Source: Chromobacterium sphagni (GTDB taxonomy: Bacteria; Pseudomonadota; Gammaproteobacteria; Burkholderiales; Chromobacteriaceae). From it: a DNA stretch of 64,000 nucleotides. Under the pieces are notes generated by a model that was not told where the DNA came from, did not search any database, and saw only the letters and a list, made by a program, of their open reading frames with translations. The position numbers and the translations under genes are program-made. Location of the stretch: NCBI RefSeq assembly GCF_001855555.1, contig NZ_MKCT01000017.1:482752-546751 (forward strand), in the 5' to 3' direction. Shown here in pieces: positions 51,786-60,822 of this stretch (position 1 is the first letter of the stretch; each line of letters begins with the position of its first letter).

Positions 51786-54700
51786 TGGAAGCAATGGAAA
51801 TCATCGGCGCGGGCGGCGGCGGACAGCGAGAGCCGCGCCGGCCAGTCGAGGCGGAAGACACGCTGCAATCGCTGGCGACAGCCAGGGTGCTGATGCTGGT
51901 GGGGCTGGGCGAAATGGGCGGACTGGTCAATGGCGACCAGTCCGTTTTTTTTGGCGGGGTGCCGCTGCAGGATGCCTATGGCGGGCGCAACTTCGAGCGG
52001 GTGCGAGTGGAACACCGTGTCGGCACGGCGGCGCAAGCGCCGATGCCGGGATTTGACGAGGTGGAGACGGAATACGCGGTCGGGGTCGAGGTCACGGCCG
52101 GCGATGGCATTGTCCGCAATATCGATAATCTGGATGCCACGGCGGTGCGTGTCACGGTGTCCGTGCGTGGCCTGTTGTCGATCAACGACGATGGCGATAC
52201 CAAGCCGTCAAGCGTAGATATGGCGGTAGACATCCGCCAGCCGGGCGGGCTATGGCAGCAGACGCGCAGCATCCACATCGAGGGCAAGACCCGCAGCAAG
52301 TATCAACGGTCTGTGCGCATCGACTTGCCGGAGCGAGGGCCGTGGCAAGTGCGGGTGCGCCGGCTGACGCCGGACAGCACGACTCAAAAGTTGATCAACG
52401 CGACCGAATGGGACAGTTACACCATGCTGCAGTCGATGCAGCTGAGCTATCCCGGCTATGCGCTGCTGGGGGTGACGTTTGACGCCAGGCAGTTCTCTTC
52501 GCTTCCGGAAATCACCAGCGAGTGGAACCTGTCGGTGCTGCAGGTGCCGAGCAATTACGATCCGGCGTCCGGCACGTATGCGGGCGCGTGGAACGGCACG
52601 TTCAAGCCGGCGCATTCCAGCAACCCAGCCTGGTGCCTGTACACCTTCGCCACCGACGAGCGCTTCAATATCAACCTGCCGCCGGATGGCGCGTGGAAGT
52701 GGGACTTGTACCGCATCGGCCAATGGTGTGACCAACTGGTCAGCGACGGCATGGGCGGGCAGCGCCGCCGCTTCGAGATGCACGGCTACCACGGCGACGG
52801 CGCGGACGCCTGGAAGGTGCTGCAGGACATGGCGTCGGTGTTTTGCGGCAAGGTAGTGCCGAGTGCCGGCGGCATCCGCGTGGTGGCCGACATTCCCGGC
52901 GACGTGCCGGCGAAACATTTCGTTCCTGGGAACGTGATAGATGGCCAGTTCAGCTATGCCAGTACCGAGCAGGCCGACCGCTACACGGTGGCCAGCGTGT
53001 CGCTAGTGGACCCGGACGATGGCTGGAAGCGTTCCATTGAGTATGTGGAGCATATGGATGGCCTGGCGCGCTACGGCTACCAGCCGGCGGAAGTGGTGGC
53101 GGTAGCCTGCACCAGCCGCGCGCAGGCGCAGCAGCTGGGCCGCTACATCCTGGAAACGGCGCAGACGGAAACCGAGCTAGTGACGTTCGCCGCCGGCCTG
53201 TATGGCGTCGATCTGCAGCCGGGCGAGTTGTTCACGGTGTTTGATCCTGTGGTGGCTGGCCGGCGCATGGGGGGCCGCCTGCTGGCTGTCAAGGGCCGGG
53301 CCGTGACGCTGGATGCGCCCGTGATGCTGGACGAGGGCGTCAGTTACAGCCTGGAATGCCCGATGCCGGACGGCTCGCTGGTGCAGCGCGGCGTGGTGGT
53401 GACGCCCGGCGAGACAGACTGCTTGCAACTGGTGGCTGCGTTCCCGGCGCAGCCGGTGGACGGCGCAACCTGGGCGCTGATCGGGACCAATCTGCAGCCG
53501 ACTCTGTGGCGTTGCGTCTCCAAGCGCGAGCGCGAGCCGGGCATCTACGAAATCAGCGGCCTGCAGCACAACCCGAACAAGTGGGCGACCATCGAGCAGG
53601 GCATCCGCATCGATGCGCCGCCGCCATCCAGCTTGCCGGACCCGGCGCAGATGCCGGCGGTGTCGGCGGTGGCCGTGCGCGAAGTGGCTTATCTGACCGG
53701 CGACGGGCGGCGGGCGGTGCGGCTGGAGGTGGATTGGCCGGCGGTCAATCATCCCTACCTGCGCGGCTACGTGGTCGGCTATCGCCAGGACGGCGGCAAC
53801 TGGCAGGAACTGCCGGAACAGTCGGCCAATCACGCCGAGCTAGAAGGGCTGCAGCCGGGGCGATGGCAAGTGCGGGTGTCCAGCGTGTCAGCCATCGGCC
53901 TGCGCAGCATCCCGGCGCTGGCCAGCATCGAGGCGCATGGCCACAAGTCGCCGCCGCCCGCGCCGTCGCTGGCGGCGGTCGGCGTGGCGATGGCCATCAA
54001 CCTGGCGTGGCGCTATCCGGCGGGCGTGCCTGACTTGGCGCGCGCCGAACTGTTCTATTCCGCTGATCCGCACGATGGCAACCCGGTCAAGCTGGCGGAC
54101 CTGGCCTATCCGGCGAACAGCTTCGCGCACCTGGGCGTCGGCCTGGGCGTGCATTACTACTACTGGCTGCGCGTGACTGACAGCTGGGGCAATGTGTCCG
54201 CGCCGGCGACGGCGGACGCGGCGACGGTCCGCGACCCGGCGCTATTGCTGCAGCAGCTGCAAAACAGCATCGGCGGCGGCCAACTGGCAGAGGAGCTGCG
54301 CCAGCCGTTGGAGCGTCTGCCCGACATCGCCGCGCAGGCCGACGAAGCCGGCAAACTGGCGGCGTCGGCGGTGGAAACCGCGCTGCAAAACGTGCTGACC
54401 AATGACCAGCTTGGCGACGTGCAAACCCGGCAATTCGCCATCGCCCGCCGCGACCTGAAAACAACCAGCGAGGCATTGAAGCAGGAAGCGACGGCGCGGC
54501 TGGCGCTGGGTGCCAAGCTGGGGGACACGCAGGCGGCGCTGATTGAGGAGCAGACGGCGCGGGCCGAAGCGGATAAGGCGCTTGCCCGCGATGTCAAAAC
54601 CTTGACCAGCCAGACGGCGGGCGACCTGGCCACGGTACGGCAGGAGTTGCAGACGGCGACGGGGGCCAATGGTGCGTTGTCCAAACGTTTGGACACGCTG

Positions 54701-55429
54701 ACCGCCAAGCATGAGGAGAGCCAGAAAACCACGCAGGCCGGCTTGCTGCAGGAGCAGACGGCGCGGGCCGAGGCGGACAAGGCGCTGGCCAGCGATATCC
54801 AGTCTTTGACCAGCAAGACGGATAGCGGCCTGGCCACGGTGCGCCAGGAACTGCAGGCGGCGACCGGTTCCAGTGGCTCGCTGGCGCAGCGGCTGGACCA
54901 GATGTCTACGCGGGTGGGCGACAACGAGGCGACGATTACGCAGCAGGCTAAGAGCGTCGATGGCCTGATGGGGAAATGGTCGATCCAAATCACCCGCACC
55001 GCCAATGGCAAGACCTTCGCCAGCGGCCTGGCGCTGAACAATGGCGCGCAGGGCAGCGAATTCGCCGTGCTGGCCGACAAGTTCTATGTGGCGCAGCCGG
55101 ACGGCGAGGGCGTGCGCCAGGTGTTCACGGTGGGCAACATCAACGGACGCCCGGCGGTCGGGGTGTCCGGTGACATGGTGCTGGATGGCACGCTGAGCGC
55201 CGGCAAGATTTCGGCGGGCGAGATTCGCGCCGAGGTGTCGCTGTATGCGGCGGCGATTCGCGGCGGGTCGATCAATATGGGCGGCGGGCAGTTCGTCGTA
55301 GACAGCAACGGCAATGTGTCCATCAGTAGCGGACGCAACGGCGCGCGGACCGAGATCAGTAATCGGGTGATTCGGGTGTTCGACGAAAACGGTGTCGAGC
55401 GCGTCAAGATAGGGGATTTGTCAGCATGA
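51785..55429 (+). CDS. Central tail hub / host specificity protein J-like
   Basis: A 1214-residue tail-tip protein. The N-terminal three-quarters carry the gpJ hub domains, with TEWDSYTMLQSMQLSYPGYALLGVTFDARQFSSLPEI (about 214-250) and two fibronectin-like domains near 610-800. Next comes a long coiled coil with two near-identical segments (EEQTARAEADKALARDVKTLTSQT and the later QEQTARAEADKALASDIQSLTSKT), then the C-terminal DUF1983-like region (about 1080-1180). The tip decides receptor binding, so the end should vary between relatives. ATG 51785 overlaps the previous stop (TGATG). Confidence 0.9.
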   Translation: MEAMEIIGAGGGGQREPRRPVEAEDTLQSLATARVLMLVGLGEMGGLVNGDQSVFFGGVPLQDAYGGRNFERVRVEHRVGTAAQAPMPGFDEVETEYAVGVEVTAGDGIVRNIDNLDATAVRVTVSVRGLLSINDDGDTKPSSVDMAVDIRQPGGLWQQTRSIHIEGKTRSKYQRSVRIDLPERGPWQVRVRRLTPDSTTQKLINATEWDSYTMLQSMQLSYPGYALLGVTFDARQFSSLPEITSEWNLSVLQVPSNYDPASGTYAGAWNGTFKPAHSSNPAWCLYTFATDERFNINLPPDGAWKWDLYRIGQWCDQLVSDGMGGQRRRFEMHGYHGDGADAWKVLQDMASVFCGKVVPSAGGIRVVADIPGDVPAKHFVPGNVIDGQFSYASTEQADRYTVASVSLVDPDDGWKRSIEYVEHMDGLARYGYQPAEVVAVACTSRAQAQQLGRYILETAQTETELVTFAAGLYGVDLQPGELFTVFDPVVAGRRMGGRLLAVKGRAVTLDAPVMLDEGVSYSLECPMPDGSLVQRGVVVTPGETDCLQLVAAFPAQPVDGATWALIGTNLQPTLWRCVSKREREPGIYEISGLQHNPNKWATIEQGIRIDAPPPSSLPDPAQMPAVSAVAVREVAYLTGDGRRAVRLEVDWPAVNHPYLRGYVVGYRQDGGNWQELPEQSANHAELEGLQPGRWQVRVSSVSAIGLRSIPALASIEAHGHKSPPPAPSLAAVGVAMAINLAWRYPAGVPDLARAELFYSADPHDGNPVKLADLAYPANSFAHLGVGLGVHYYYWLRVTDSWGNVSAPATADAATVRDPALLLQQLQNSIGGGQLAEELRQPLERLPDIAAQADEAGKLAASAVETALQNVLTNDQLGDVQTRQFAIARRDLKTTSEALKQEATARLALGAKLGDTQAALIEEQTARAEADKALARDVKTLTSQTAGDLATVRQELQTATGANGALSKRLDTLTAKHEESQKTTQAGLLQEQTARAEADKALASDIQSLTSKTDSGLATVRQELQAATGSSGSLAQRLDQMSTRVGDNEATITQQAKSVDGLMGKWSIQITRTANGKTFASGLALNNGAQGSEFAVLADKFYVAQPDGEGVRQVFTVGNINGRPAVGVSGDMVLDGTLSAGKISAGEIRAEVSLYAAAIRGGSINMGGGQFVVDSNGNVSISSGRNGARTEISNRVIRVFDENGVERVKIGDLSA

Positions 55430-55728
55430 GTAGTCATGGCTTGGTGGTGAAAGACGGCGCGGGCCGGGTGGCATTGCATACCGACTCGTTGGCCAGCAGC
55501 CTAGTGGATGTGATCTACCTGGGCGGCGGCAATGGCGAACGGGCCTACCCGGAGCTTGCGGGGTTCGTCCTGGGGACCACGCAGATTTATGGGCCGACGG
55601 TCGGCGGCGGCGGCAAGCGCATGCATGGCGTCGCCGTCGATTACGGTCCTGGCTATCCGCTGGTGCGCTGGTGGCAGCAAACCGGCGATGTCGCGCCGAC
55701 GACACTCTATGTGATGTCGGTCCGATGA
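55426..55728 (+). CDS. Hypothetical tail-tip protein, 100 residues
   Basis: Starts at ATG 55426 inside the J stop (ATGA). The product is Gly-rich (YLGGGNGERAYPEL, TVGGGGKRMHGVAVDYGPGYP), all beta by look. The start MSSHGLVVKDGAGRVALHTDSL is like the start of the next gene (MSRHGFMVRNGNGGIVVSDRTY), so the two may be duplicated baseplate or fibre-adaptor proteins. Function unknown. Confidence 0.7.
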   Translation: MSSHGLVVKDGAGRVALHTDSLASSLVDVIYLGGGNGERAYPELAGFVLGTTQIYGPTVGGGGKRMHGVAVDYGPGYPLVRWWQQTGDVAPTTLYVMSVR

Positions 55729-56462
55729 GCCGCCATGGTTTTATGGTGCGCAATGGCAATGGCGGCATTGTCGTCAGCGACCGGACGTATTCCCTGGTAT
55801 TTGTCGGCCTGGCGCAATTCAACGCGGTAACGGGATCGCCTAGCGGGATTTTGCCGAAGTGGTTCGATTTCATGATGGGGCTGTACACGCAGCGTTACTA
55901 CGTCGACTGCCCGTTCGAGCCGCTGCCTTTCATTCGCCGTTCCGGCGGCTGGGCCGGCATCGTCGGCGTGCAAGGGGCAGGGGCGGGTCGTTGGGAAATC
56001 ACGGTGGCCACCTATCCCAACTTCCAGCCGCAAATTCTGGTGTTTTGCCGCACGCCTAATTATGTGGCCGGGCGCTGGGGCATGGTATTGCGGCGCGAGG
56101 ATGGGGCGGTGTGCTATGACAGCAATCAAAAGAATTTGGTGCTGATGGATGCCGTGGTGCATACGGCGTCCAATATTCACATCATCAAGCAGAATGGCCA
56201 GACGCCATCCCGCCGCGCCGATGGCACGCTGACGCCGGTTCGTTGGAATAGTCCGAATGCCGCGTATTGCTATTCCATCAATGGTAAGTATGTAATCGAT
56301 TATGCCTATTACTCCTATTATGATTTGCTGAATGGCAGGCTGGAGGATGCAGGATTTAGGACCGAGTTTTGTTATTTGGCTAAGGGCGGTCGAGATAGTG
56401 GCGATGCGATGGATTGCATCCCGCAAACCATCATGCTGACCGACGCCAGTCTGTACGTGTAA
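55725..56462 (+). CDS. Hypothetical tail-tip protein, 245 residues
   Basis: From ATG 55725 (ATGA overlap). The first 20 residues resemble those of the previous protein; the rest is aromatic-rich and beta-like (FEPLPFIRRSGGWAGIVGVQ, GKYVIDYAYYSYYDLL). It may be a receptor-binding accessory. The frame upstream to 55671 is not needed. A terminator follows. Confidence 0.7.
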   Translation: MSRHGFMVRNGNGGIVVSDRTYSLVFVGLAQFNAVTGSPSGILPKWFDFMMGLYTQRYYVDCPFEPLPFIRRSGGWAGIVGVQGAGAGRWEITVATYPNFQPQILVFCRTPNYVAGRWGMVLRREDGAVCYDSNQKNLVLMDAVVHTASNIHIIKQNGQTPSRRADGTLTPVRWNSPNAAYCYSINGKYVIDYAYYSYYDLLNGRLEDAGFRTEFCYLAKGGRDSGDAMDCIPQTIMLTDASLYV

Positions 56463-56478
56463 TGCAATAGAACTTGAT

Positions 56479-56501
56479 GCCCGCTTCGGCGGGCTTTTTT
56501 T
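56479..56501 (+). terminator. Hairpin terminator upstream of the fibre gene
   Basis: GCCCGC / GCGGGC with a TTCG tetraloop and seven T. Confidence 0.82.
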
Positions 56502-56514
56502 ATGGGTGCGAGAA

Positions 56515-58947
56515 ATGGCAACGGATGTTTCGTGGTATCGAGTCGGCCAAGTGAGCGTCAAGCAAGGCGGCCTGGATGTGACGGGCGCGGCGACCAGTTG
56601 GGCCGGGCAGGTGAATCAGGGAGATATCTTGCTTGGGCCTGATGGCCGGTTGTATGAAATCGCCGGGGTGGACGAGGGCGGCGCGCTGCTGAAGCTGCGC
56701 ACGCCCTACCTGGGCGGCAATGCCGACAAGCAGGCTTACGCCATCGTCCGCAACTTTACCGGCTCGCCGTTGGGCGAGGTGGCCGCCGAGCTGGCCAAGA
56801 TGCAGCGGCGCTGGATGACGACGCTGGCGGGCTTCCGCGATGTGCTGTTCAGCGACCAGCCGCAGGCGACGCTTTACGACGAGTTGGGCGGGGCGCGCAT
56901 GGTGATGCCCTGGCCGGCGATAGACAAGGCGGCAAAAGACGGGCTGGCGGCGATGGAGGCGGCGCGGCGGGTGGTGGTGGACAATTCCGCCGACCTGATC
57001 GCCTCGCGCAACGCGGCGGCGGTCAGCGCCAAGGCCAGCGGTGACAGCGCGGCAGCGGCGGAGGCCAGCGCCCGCGCCGCCAAGGCCAACGAGGACGCCG
57101 CCCGCAAAAGCGCGGACTTCGCGGCGACATCGGAAAAGCAGTCCGGCATCAACCGGGAGGCGTCTGCAGCGTCCGCCAGCGCGGCGGCACAGTCGGAAGC
57201 GAAGGCGGCAGCCAGTGCCGGCGTCCTGTCCGGTGCAGCGGCAGCGGTGGAGGAGGCCCGCGCGCTGGTGGACGGGCTGGACGCACGCTTTGCCACGCCC
57301 GCGCAAGTGAATGCCGCCGTGGCGCGGGTGGTGGACGGCGCGCCGGGCCAGCTGGACACGCTGAAGGAGCTGAGCGCCGCTCTAGGCAATGACAAGGACT
57401 TCGCGGCCAATCTGACCGCAGCGATGGCCAAGAAGCTGGAGGCTGGCGACCTGGCCAGTGTCGGCTTAGGCGGCAACGCGCAAAACGTCAGGGCGGGCGC
57501 GCTGACAGACAAGCGCCCCAACGGCTTCTACCACGCGCAAGCGGACGAGGGCAACGGGGTCGCGGGCGCGCCGGGCAGGGGTGGCAATGGCATGTTCATG
57601 GTCAATTTCCTGAGCGACAAATGGGGCACGTTGACCTATCGCGCCTGGGGCGGCGAGGTATACGAGGCCCGACTCGAAAACGGCGTGTGGAGCGGGTTTA
57701 ACCGCCATTGGCACAGCGGCAACGATGCGCCGCTATCGATGTTCCGGGGCGAACTGGTCGATAAGGTGGATCTGAATACCCTGCAGCAAAATGGCTGGTG
57801 GCGGCAACGCATGAATGCCAATGCCGCTAGCGGGGCAAACTATCCCAGCGGCGATGCTGGCGCGCTGAGCGTGTGCAACGCCGAGAACATGACCTTCCAG
57901 CAGTATCAAACCTTCAGTACGGAACGACCGCGGTTGTATTTGCGGAGTCGTTACAACGAGACTTGGGGGAAGTGGTGCCAAATCTGGCACAGCGGCAACC
58001 ACGGCGCAGGGTCGGGCCTGGATGCGGACACGCTGGATGGCCTGCAGGGCGCGGACCTTCTGACAGTCGGCAGCGAACAGCTTGTCACCGGGGCGAAGAC
58101 CTTCGGCAAGTCGATTCAGGCGAATGCGGCGGGCGGCAGCTTGGAAGCCTGGGGGGGGACGGCGCGCGGCCCGGCGCTGCAGTTGAATTGCTCGGACGCG
58201 GCCCAAGCCTACGCGGTGTGGCGAGCCGGCAAACCCGGCGGGCGTCAGCTGGCGGCGCTGGACGTGTGCGCGGGCGGCGACGACAAGCCGGTGGCGGTCG
58301 TGCTGCATCTGTCCGGGCCGGGCGTGGCCGCCAATGCCCATGCCTGGACCGGCAGCGACTACGCGGCGGCTGGCAACATCCTTGCCGGCGGCAAACTCGT
58401 CAGCGGTAACATCAATGCCAACTCCACTGGAGGGACGAATTCCTCGCTGGAGGTGCGCAACGTGCCGAGCAGCGCCGGGGATGAGGGCATGGCGTCGATG
58501 GCGTTTCATTGCCAGGGGGCGTATGCGGTCAAGCTGGGCCTGCGCGCGGATGGTTTCTTCGGCCTGGGTGGCTGGAGCGCCGGCCCGTGGCGTTGGTTTG
58601 TCAACGCCGCCAACGGAGACATGACAGCTGCCGGCAATGTGACGTGGTTTTCTGATGCGCGGCTGAAGACCGACATAACACGCATCCCGGACGCCCTGGA
58701 GCGGGTTTGCCGGCTCAATGGCTACACCTTCACCCGGATGGACACCGGAGCGCGCCAGGTGGGGCTAATCGCGCAGGAAGTGCGGGAAGTGCAGCCGGAA
58801 GCCGTGATCGAAGCCGCCGACGAAAACAAAACCCTGACTGTCGCTTACGGCAACCTGGCCGGCCTGTTTGTCGAGGCCATCAAGGCGCAGCAGCTGCAGA
58901 TAGCGCAGTTGATGGCGCGAGTTGCCCAGCTGGAGGCCGCCGCATGA
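56515..58947 (+). CDS. Tail fibre with C-terminal S74 intramolecular chaperone
   Basis: An 810-residue side-tail fibre. The N-terminal anchor (about 1-90) leads to an Ala-rich coiled coil (about 150-260), then a repeat region with several GVWSGFNRHWHSGN / WCQIWHSGNHG collagen- or fibre-like motifs. The C-terminal S74 peptidase/chaperone domain begins at FSDARLKTDI (about residue 704) and has GLIAQEVREVQPEAV. In this family the chaperone trimerises the fibre and cuts itself off before the Ser-Asp. ATG 56515 has only a weak ribosome site. Confidence 0.88.
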   Translation: MATDVSWYRVGQVSVKQGGLDVTGAATSWAGQVNQGDILLGPDGRLYEIAGVDEGGALLKLRTPYLGGNADKQAYAIVRNFTGSPLGEVAAELAKMQRRWMTTLAGFRDVLFSDQPQATLYDELGGARMVMPWPAIDKAAKDGLAAMEAARRVVVDNSADLIASRNAAAVSAKASGDSAAAAEASARAAKANEDAARKSADFAATSEKQSGINREASAASASAAAQSEAKAAASAGVLSGAAAAVEEARALVDGLDARFATPAQVNAAVARVVDGAPGQLDTLKELSAALGNDKDFAANLTAAMAKKLEAGDLASVGLGGNAQNVRAGALTDKRPNGFYHAQADEGNGVAGAPGRGGNGMFMVNFLSDKWGTLTYRAWGGEVYEARLENGVWSGFNRHWHSGNDAPLSMFRGELVDKVDLNTLQQNGWWRQRMNANAASGANYPSGDAGALSVCNAENMTFQQYQTFSTERPRLYLRSRYNETWGKWCQIWHSGNHGAGSGLDADTLDGLQGADLLTVGSEQLVTGAKTFGKSIQANAAGGSLEAWGGTARGPALQLNCSDAAQAYAVWRAGKPGGRQLAALDVCAGGDDKPVAVVLHLSGPGVAANAHAWTGSDYAAAGNILAGGKLVSGNINANSTGGTNSSLEVRNVPSSAGDEGMASMAFHCQGAYAVKLGLRADGFFGLGGWSAGPWRWFVNAANGDMTAAGNVTWFSDARLKTDITRIPDALERVCRLNGYTFTRMDTGARQVGLIAQEVREVQPEAVIEAADENKTLTVAYGNLAGLFVEAIKAQQLQIAQLMARVAQLEAAA

Positions 58948-59432
58948 CTTTGCCGGCTAGTGGGGCGGTGTCGGCCTGGCAACTCAATGTGGAGGTCGGG
59001 CGGGGAGGCAATGCCAGCGGCAGCGCAGGCGAACAAGTGTTTCGGGACTTGGCCGAAGTGGGCGGCGGCAGTTATTCCGGTCTGGCTTTCTTCGGTAAAA
59101 GCATGTTTAAGCCGCTTGCGGCGCAGCTTTCGACATACCTGAGCGAGACGACATTTACGATGGGGATTGGTCGGCCAAGGGTATTCCTGGAGGTGTCGTG
59201 TACCCCGAAGTATGGCCAGCCGCCCTATTCTTTTGCTTGGGAAATGTTGTGGGAGGATGGCAACCATCCGGTTTTTTCCGGCGAGTTTACCGACAAGATT
59301 ACTTTTACGGGTGATCCAAGAGGCAAGGGGTCGGACTGGCGATGCAAGGTGACGGATGGCAGTGGGCAAGTGGCATATAGCCCAAATCTGCAGATTCGGT
59401 TCTATTTCAAGAAATTGAATATCGGAATGTAA
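58944..59432 (+). CDS. Hypothetical tail-associated protein, 162 residues
   Basis: Starts at ATG 58944 (ATGA overlap with the fibre gene). It shows an Ig-like pattern in the second half (TPKYGQPPYSFAWEMLWEDGNHPVFSGEFTDKITFTGDPRGKGSDWRCKVTDGSGQ). Such small Ig-like proteins often decorate fibres or help them fold. No family assigned. Confidence 0.68.
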   Translation: MTLPASGAVSAWQLNVEVGRGGNASGSAGEQVFRDLAEVGGGSYSGLAFFGKSMFKPLAAQLSTYLSETTFTMGIGRPRVFLEVSCTPKYGQPPYSFAWEMLWEDGNHPVFSGEFTDKITFTGDPRGKGSDWRCKVTDGSGQVAYSPNLQIRFYFKKLNIGM

Positions 59433-59443
59433 GGGAAAGGAAA

Positions 59444-59722
59444 TTGCAAGAACACGAAAAGGGATTGGTGGCGTTGCTGGTGGTGGGCGCGGCAATCGGC
59501 CTGGGCAAGCTACTGGTGAGCAACGAGCAAATCACAGCGAGGTTGGCTGTCGGCCGCGCCATCCTGGGCGGCGCGACTTCGACGGTGGCCGGGGTGGTGC
59601 TGACGCAGTTCCCGGACATGCCGCTGCCGGCGCTGGTGGGGATTGGGGCCTGTATCGGCATCCTGGGTGCGCAGTATCTGGAAGCCTGGTTGAAGCAGCG
59701 GGCCGACAAAATCGGTAGCTGA
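59444..59722 (+). CDS. Holin
   Basis: A 92-residue membrane protein with three hydrophobic segments (GLVALLVVGAAIGLGKLLV, RAILGGATSTVAGVVLTQF, PLPALVGIGACIGILGAQYL) and a charged C-terminus (EAWLKQRADK), the class I holin layout. The TTG at 59444 follows AAAGGAAA. It precedes the lysin, as expected. Confidence 0.82.
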   Translation: MQEHEKGLVALLVVGAAIGLGKLLVSNEQITARLAVGRAILGGATSTVAGVVLTQFPDMPLPALVGIGACIGILGAQYLEAWLKQRADKIGS

Positions 59723-59748
59723 TCGCAGTACACGTTTATCAATAAGAG

Positions 59749-59767
59749 GCCCGCGCAAGCGGGCTTT
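59749..59767 (+). terminator. Hairpin between holin and lysin
   Basis: GCCCGC / GCGGGC with a GCAA loop and a short TTTG end; a weak terminator or mRNA-processing hairpin. Confidence 0.6.
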
Positions 59768-59788
59768 GTCGTTTCTGAAGGGGAAGGT

Positions 59789-60235
59789 ATGGAGTTGGTA
59801 CAAGTCGCAATCAGCCAGCTGGGCGTTGAAGAACAGCCGCGAGGCTCCAACGATGGGCCGAAGGTGCGCCAGTACCTGCAGGCGGTAGGGATTGGGTTTC
59901 CAGCGTCGTGGTGCATGGCATTCGTCTACTGGTGCGCCGAGCAGGCGGCGGCGGAGTTGGTCGCGGTCAATCCGCTGCTGAAGACTGGTGGTGTGCTGAA
60001 GCAGTGGAACGAGCGTCCGGCGCTGCGAGTGAGCGCGCCGAAGCCTGGCGACGTTTTCATCATGGATTTTGGCAAGGGGCTGGGGCATACCGGCATTGTC
60101 GAGCGGGTGGACGGTGACAAGCTGCTGACCATCGAGGGCAACACCAATGCCAGCGGCGGACGTGAAGGCTACGCCGTCTGCCGGCGCGTGCGGAGTGCGA
60201 AACTGTGCAAGGGGTTTCTGCGGGTGGGGATATGA
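59789..60235 (+). CDS. Endolysin, CHAP-type amidase/endopeptidase
   Basis: A 148-residue wall hydrolase with Cys42 (WCMAFVYWC), His100 (GHTGIVERVDGD) and Asn118 (EGNTN), a CHAP-like Cys-His-Asn triad. It has no signal peptide, so it needs the holin to reach the wall. ATG 59789 follows GGGGAAGG. The stop overlaps the Rz start (ATGA). Confidence 0.85.
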   Translation: MELVQVAISQLGVEEQPRGSNDGPKVRQYLQAVGIGFPASWCMAFVYWCAEQAAAELVAVNPLLKTGGVLKQWNERPALRVSAPKPGDVFIMDFGKGLGHTGIVERVDGDKLLTIEGNTNASGGREGYAVCRRVRSAKLCKGFLRVGI

Positions 60236-60657
60236 ACGGGCTGGAAGGACGTTTAAAGGCCGCTTGCGGCCTCGTGCTGCTCGCGGGCTGGCTTGGGTCG
60301 GCCTGGTGGGCATATAGCCATAGCATGGACGTTACGCGCCGGGAATGGGAGCTGGCCGATGCGCAGCGCGGCGCGGTGGTGGCTCGCGCCGATCTGGCCA
60401 GCTATCGGGCCGAGGTTGAGCGCCTGCAGGCGCTGTCGGTGCTGATTGAAAACAAGCTGGATGCCCTGCGCCAGGCACAGCCGAAAATCATAGAAAGGTA
60501 TAACCATGTCGTTGAGAAAAGCCCGCTGCCTGCTGATTGCCGCCCTGGTGCTGACCGGCTGCGCGAACTCAATGCCGCCATTGAGGCCGCAAACGCCGCC
60601 CTTGCCCGTCAATCTGACAAAGACCTGCCCGCCGCTGGAGCCGGTGAAGGTGGATAG
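60232..60657 (+). CDS. Rz: Rz-like spanin, inner-membrane subunit
   Basis: A 141-residue protein with one N-terminal membrane helix (GLVLLAGWLGSAWWAYSHSM) and a long periplasmic coiled coil (ELADAQRGAVVARADLASYRAEVERLQAL). With Rz1 it bridges and fuses the two membranes at lysis. A second gene (Rz1) is nested in its end in another frame. Confidence 0.85.
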   Translation: MNGLEGRLKAACGLVLLAGWLGSAWWAYSHSMDVTRREWELADAQRGAVVARADLASYRAEVERLQALSVLIENKLDALRQAQPKIIERYNHVVEKSPLPADCRPGADRLRELNAAIEAANAALARQSDKDLPAAGAGEGG

Positions 60658-60739
60658 TTGGGATGTTGTTGGGCGGGGATATGTCGCCCTTGTGTTGCTG
60701 TATGGAGAATGCAGCCTTGCTAAGCTCTTGAACCATTAG
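60506..60739 (+). CDS. Rz1: Rz1-like outer-membrane lipoprotein
   Basis: A 77-residue lipoprotein overlapping Rz by 152 nt in a different frame. The lipobox LTGC (Cys19) ends the signal peptide MSLRKARCLLIAALVLTG; a Pro-rich mature start (PPLRPQTPPLPV) follows, as in other Rz1 proteins. ATG 60506 is preceded by AAAGGTAT. Confidence 0.83.
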   Translation: MSLRKARCLLIAALVLTGCANSMPPLRPQTPPLPVNLTKTCPPLEPVKVDSWDVVGRGYVALVLLYGECSLAKLLNH

Positions 60740-60771
60740 GACTCGAACGAGGTTCTTCGGTATGGTTAAAA

Positions 60772-60813
60772 GGGGACTTCCAGAAAATTTTTTGTGAAAT
60801 TACGGAAGTCCCC
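60772..60813. promoter_or_regulatory. Long inverted repeat at the end of the late operon
   Basis: Perfect 10-bp arms GGGGACTTCC / GGAAGTCCCC separated by 22 AT-rich nt, with A- and T-rich flanks. It is placed to end transcription from both sides. It marks the change from GC-rich phage genes to AT-rich accessory DNA. Confidence 0.65.
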
Positions 60814-60822
60814 TAATTAAAT

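Noticed and set aside
60740..60771. tRNA-like T-arm sequence (GTTCGAGTCC on the minus strand) as attR
   Set aside because: It does not match the tRNA-Pro(GGG) end and no acceptor or anticodon arm can be built.
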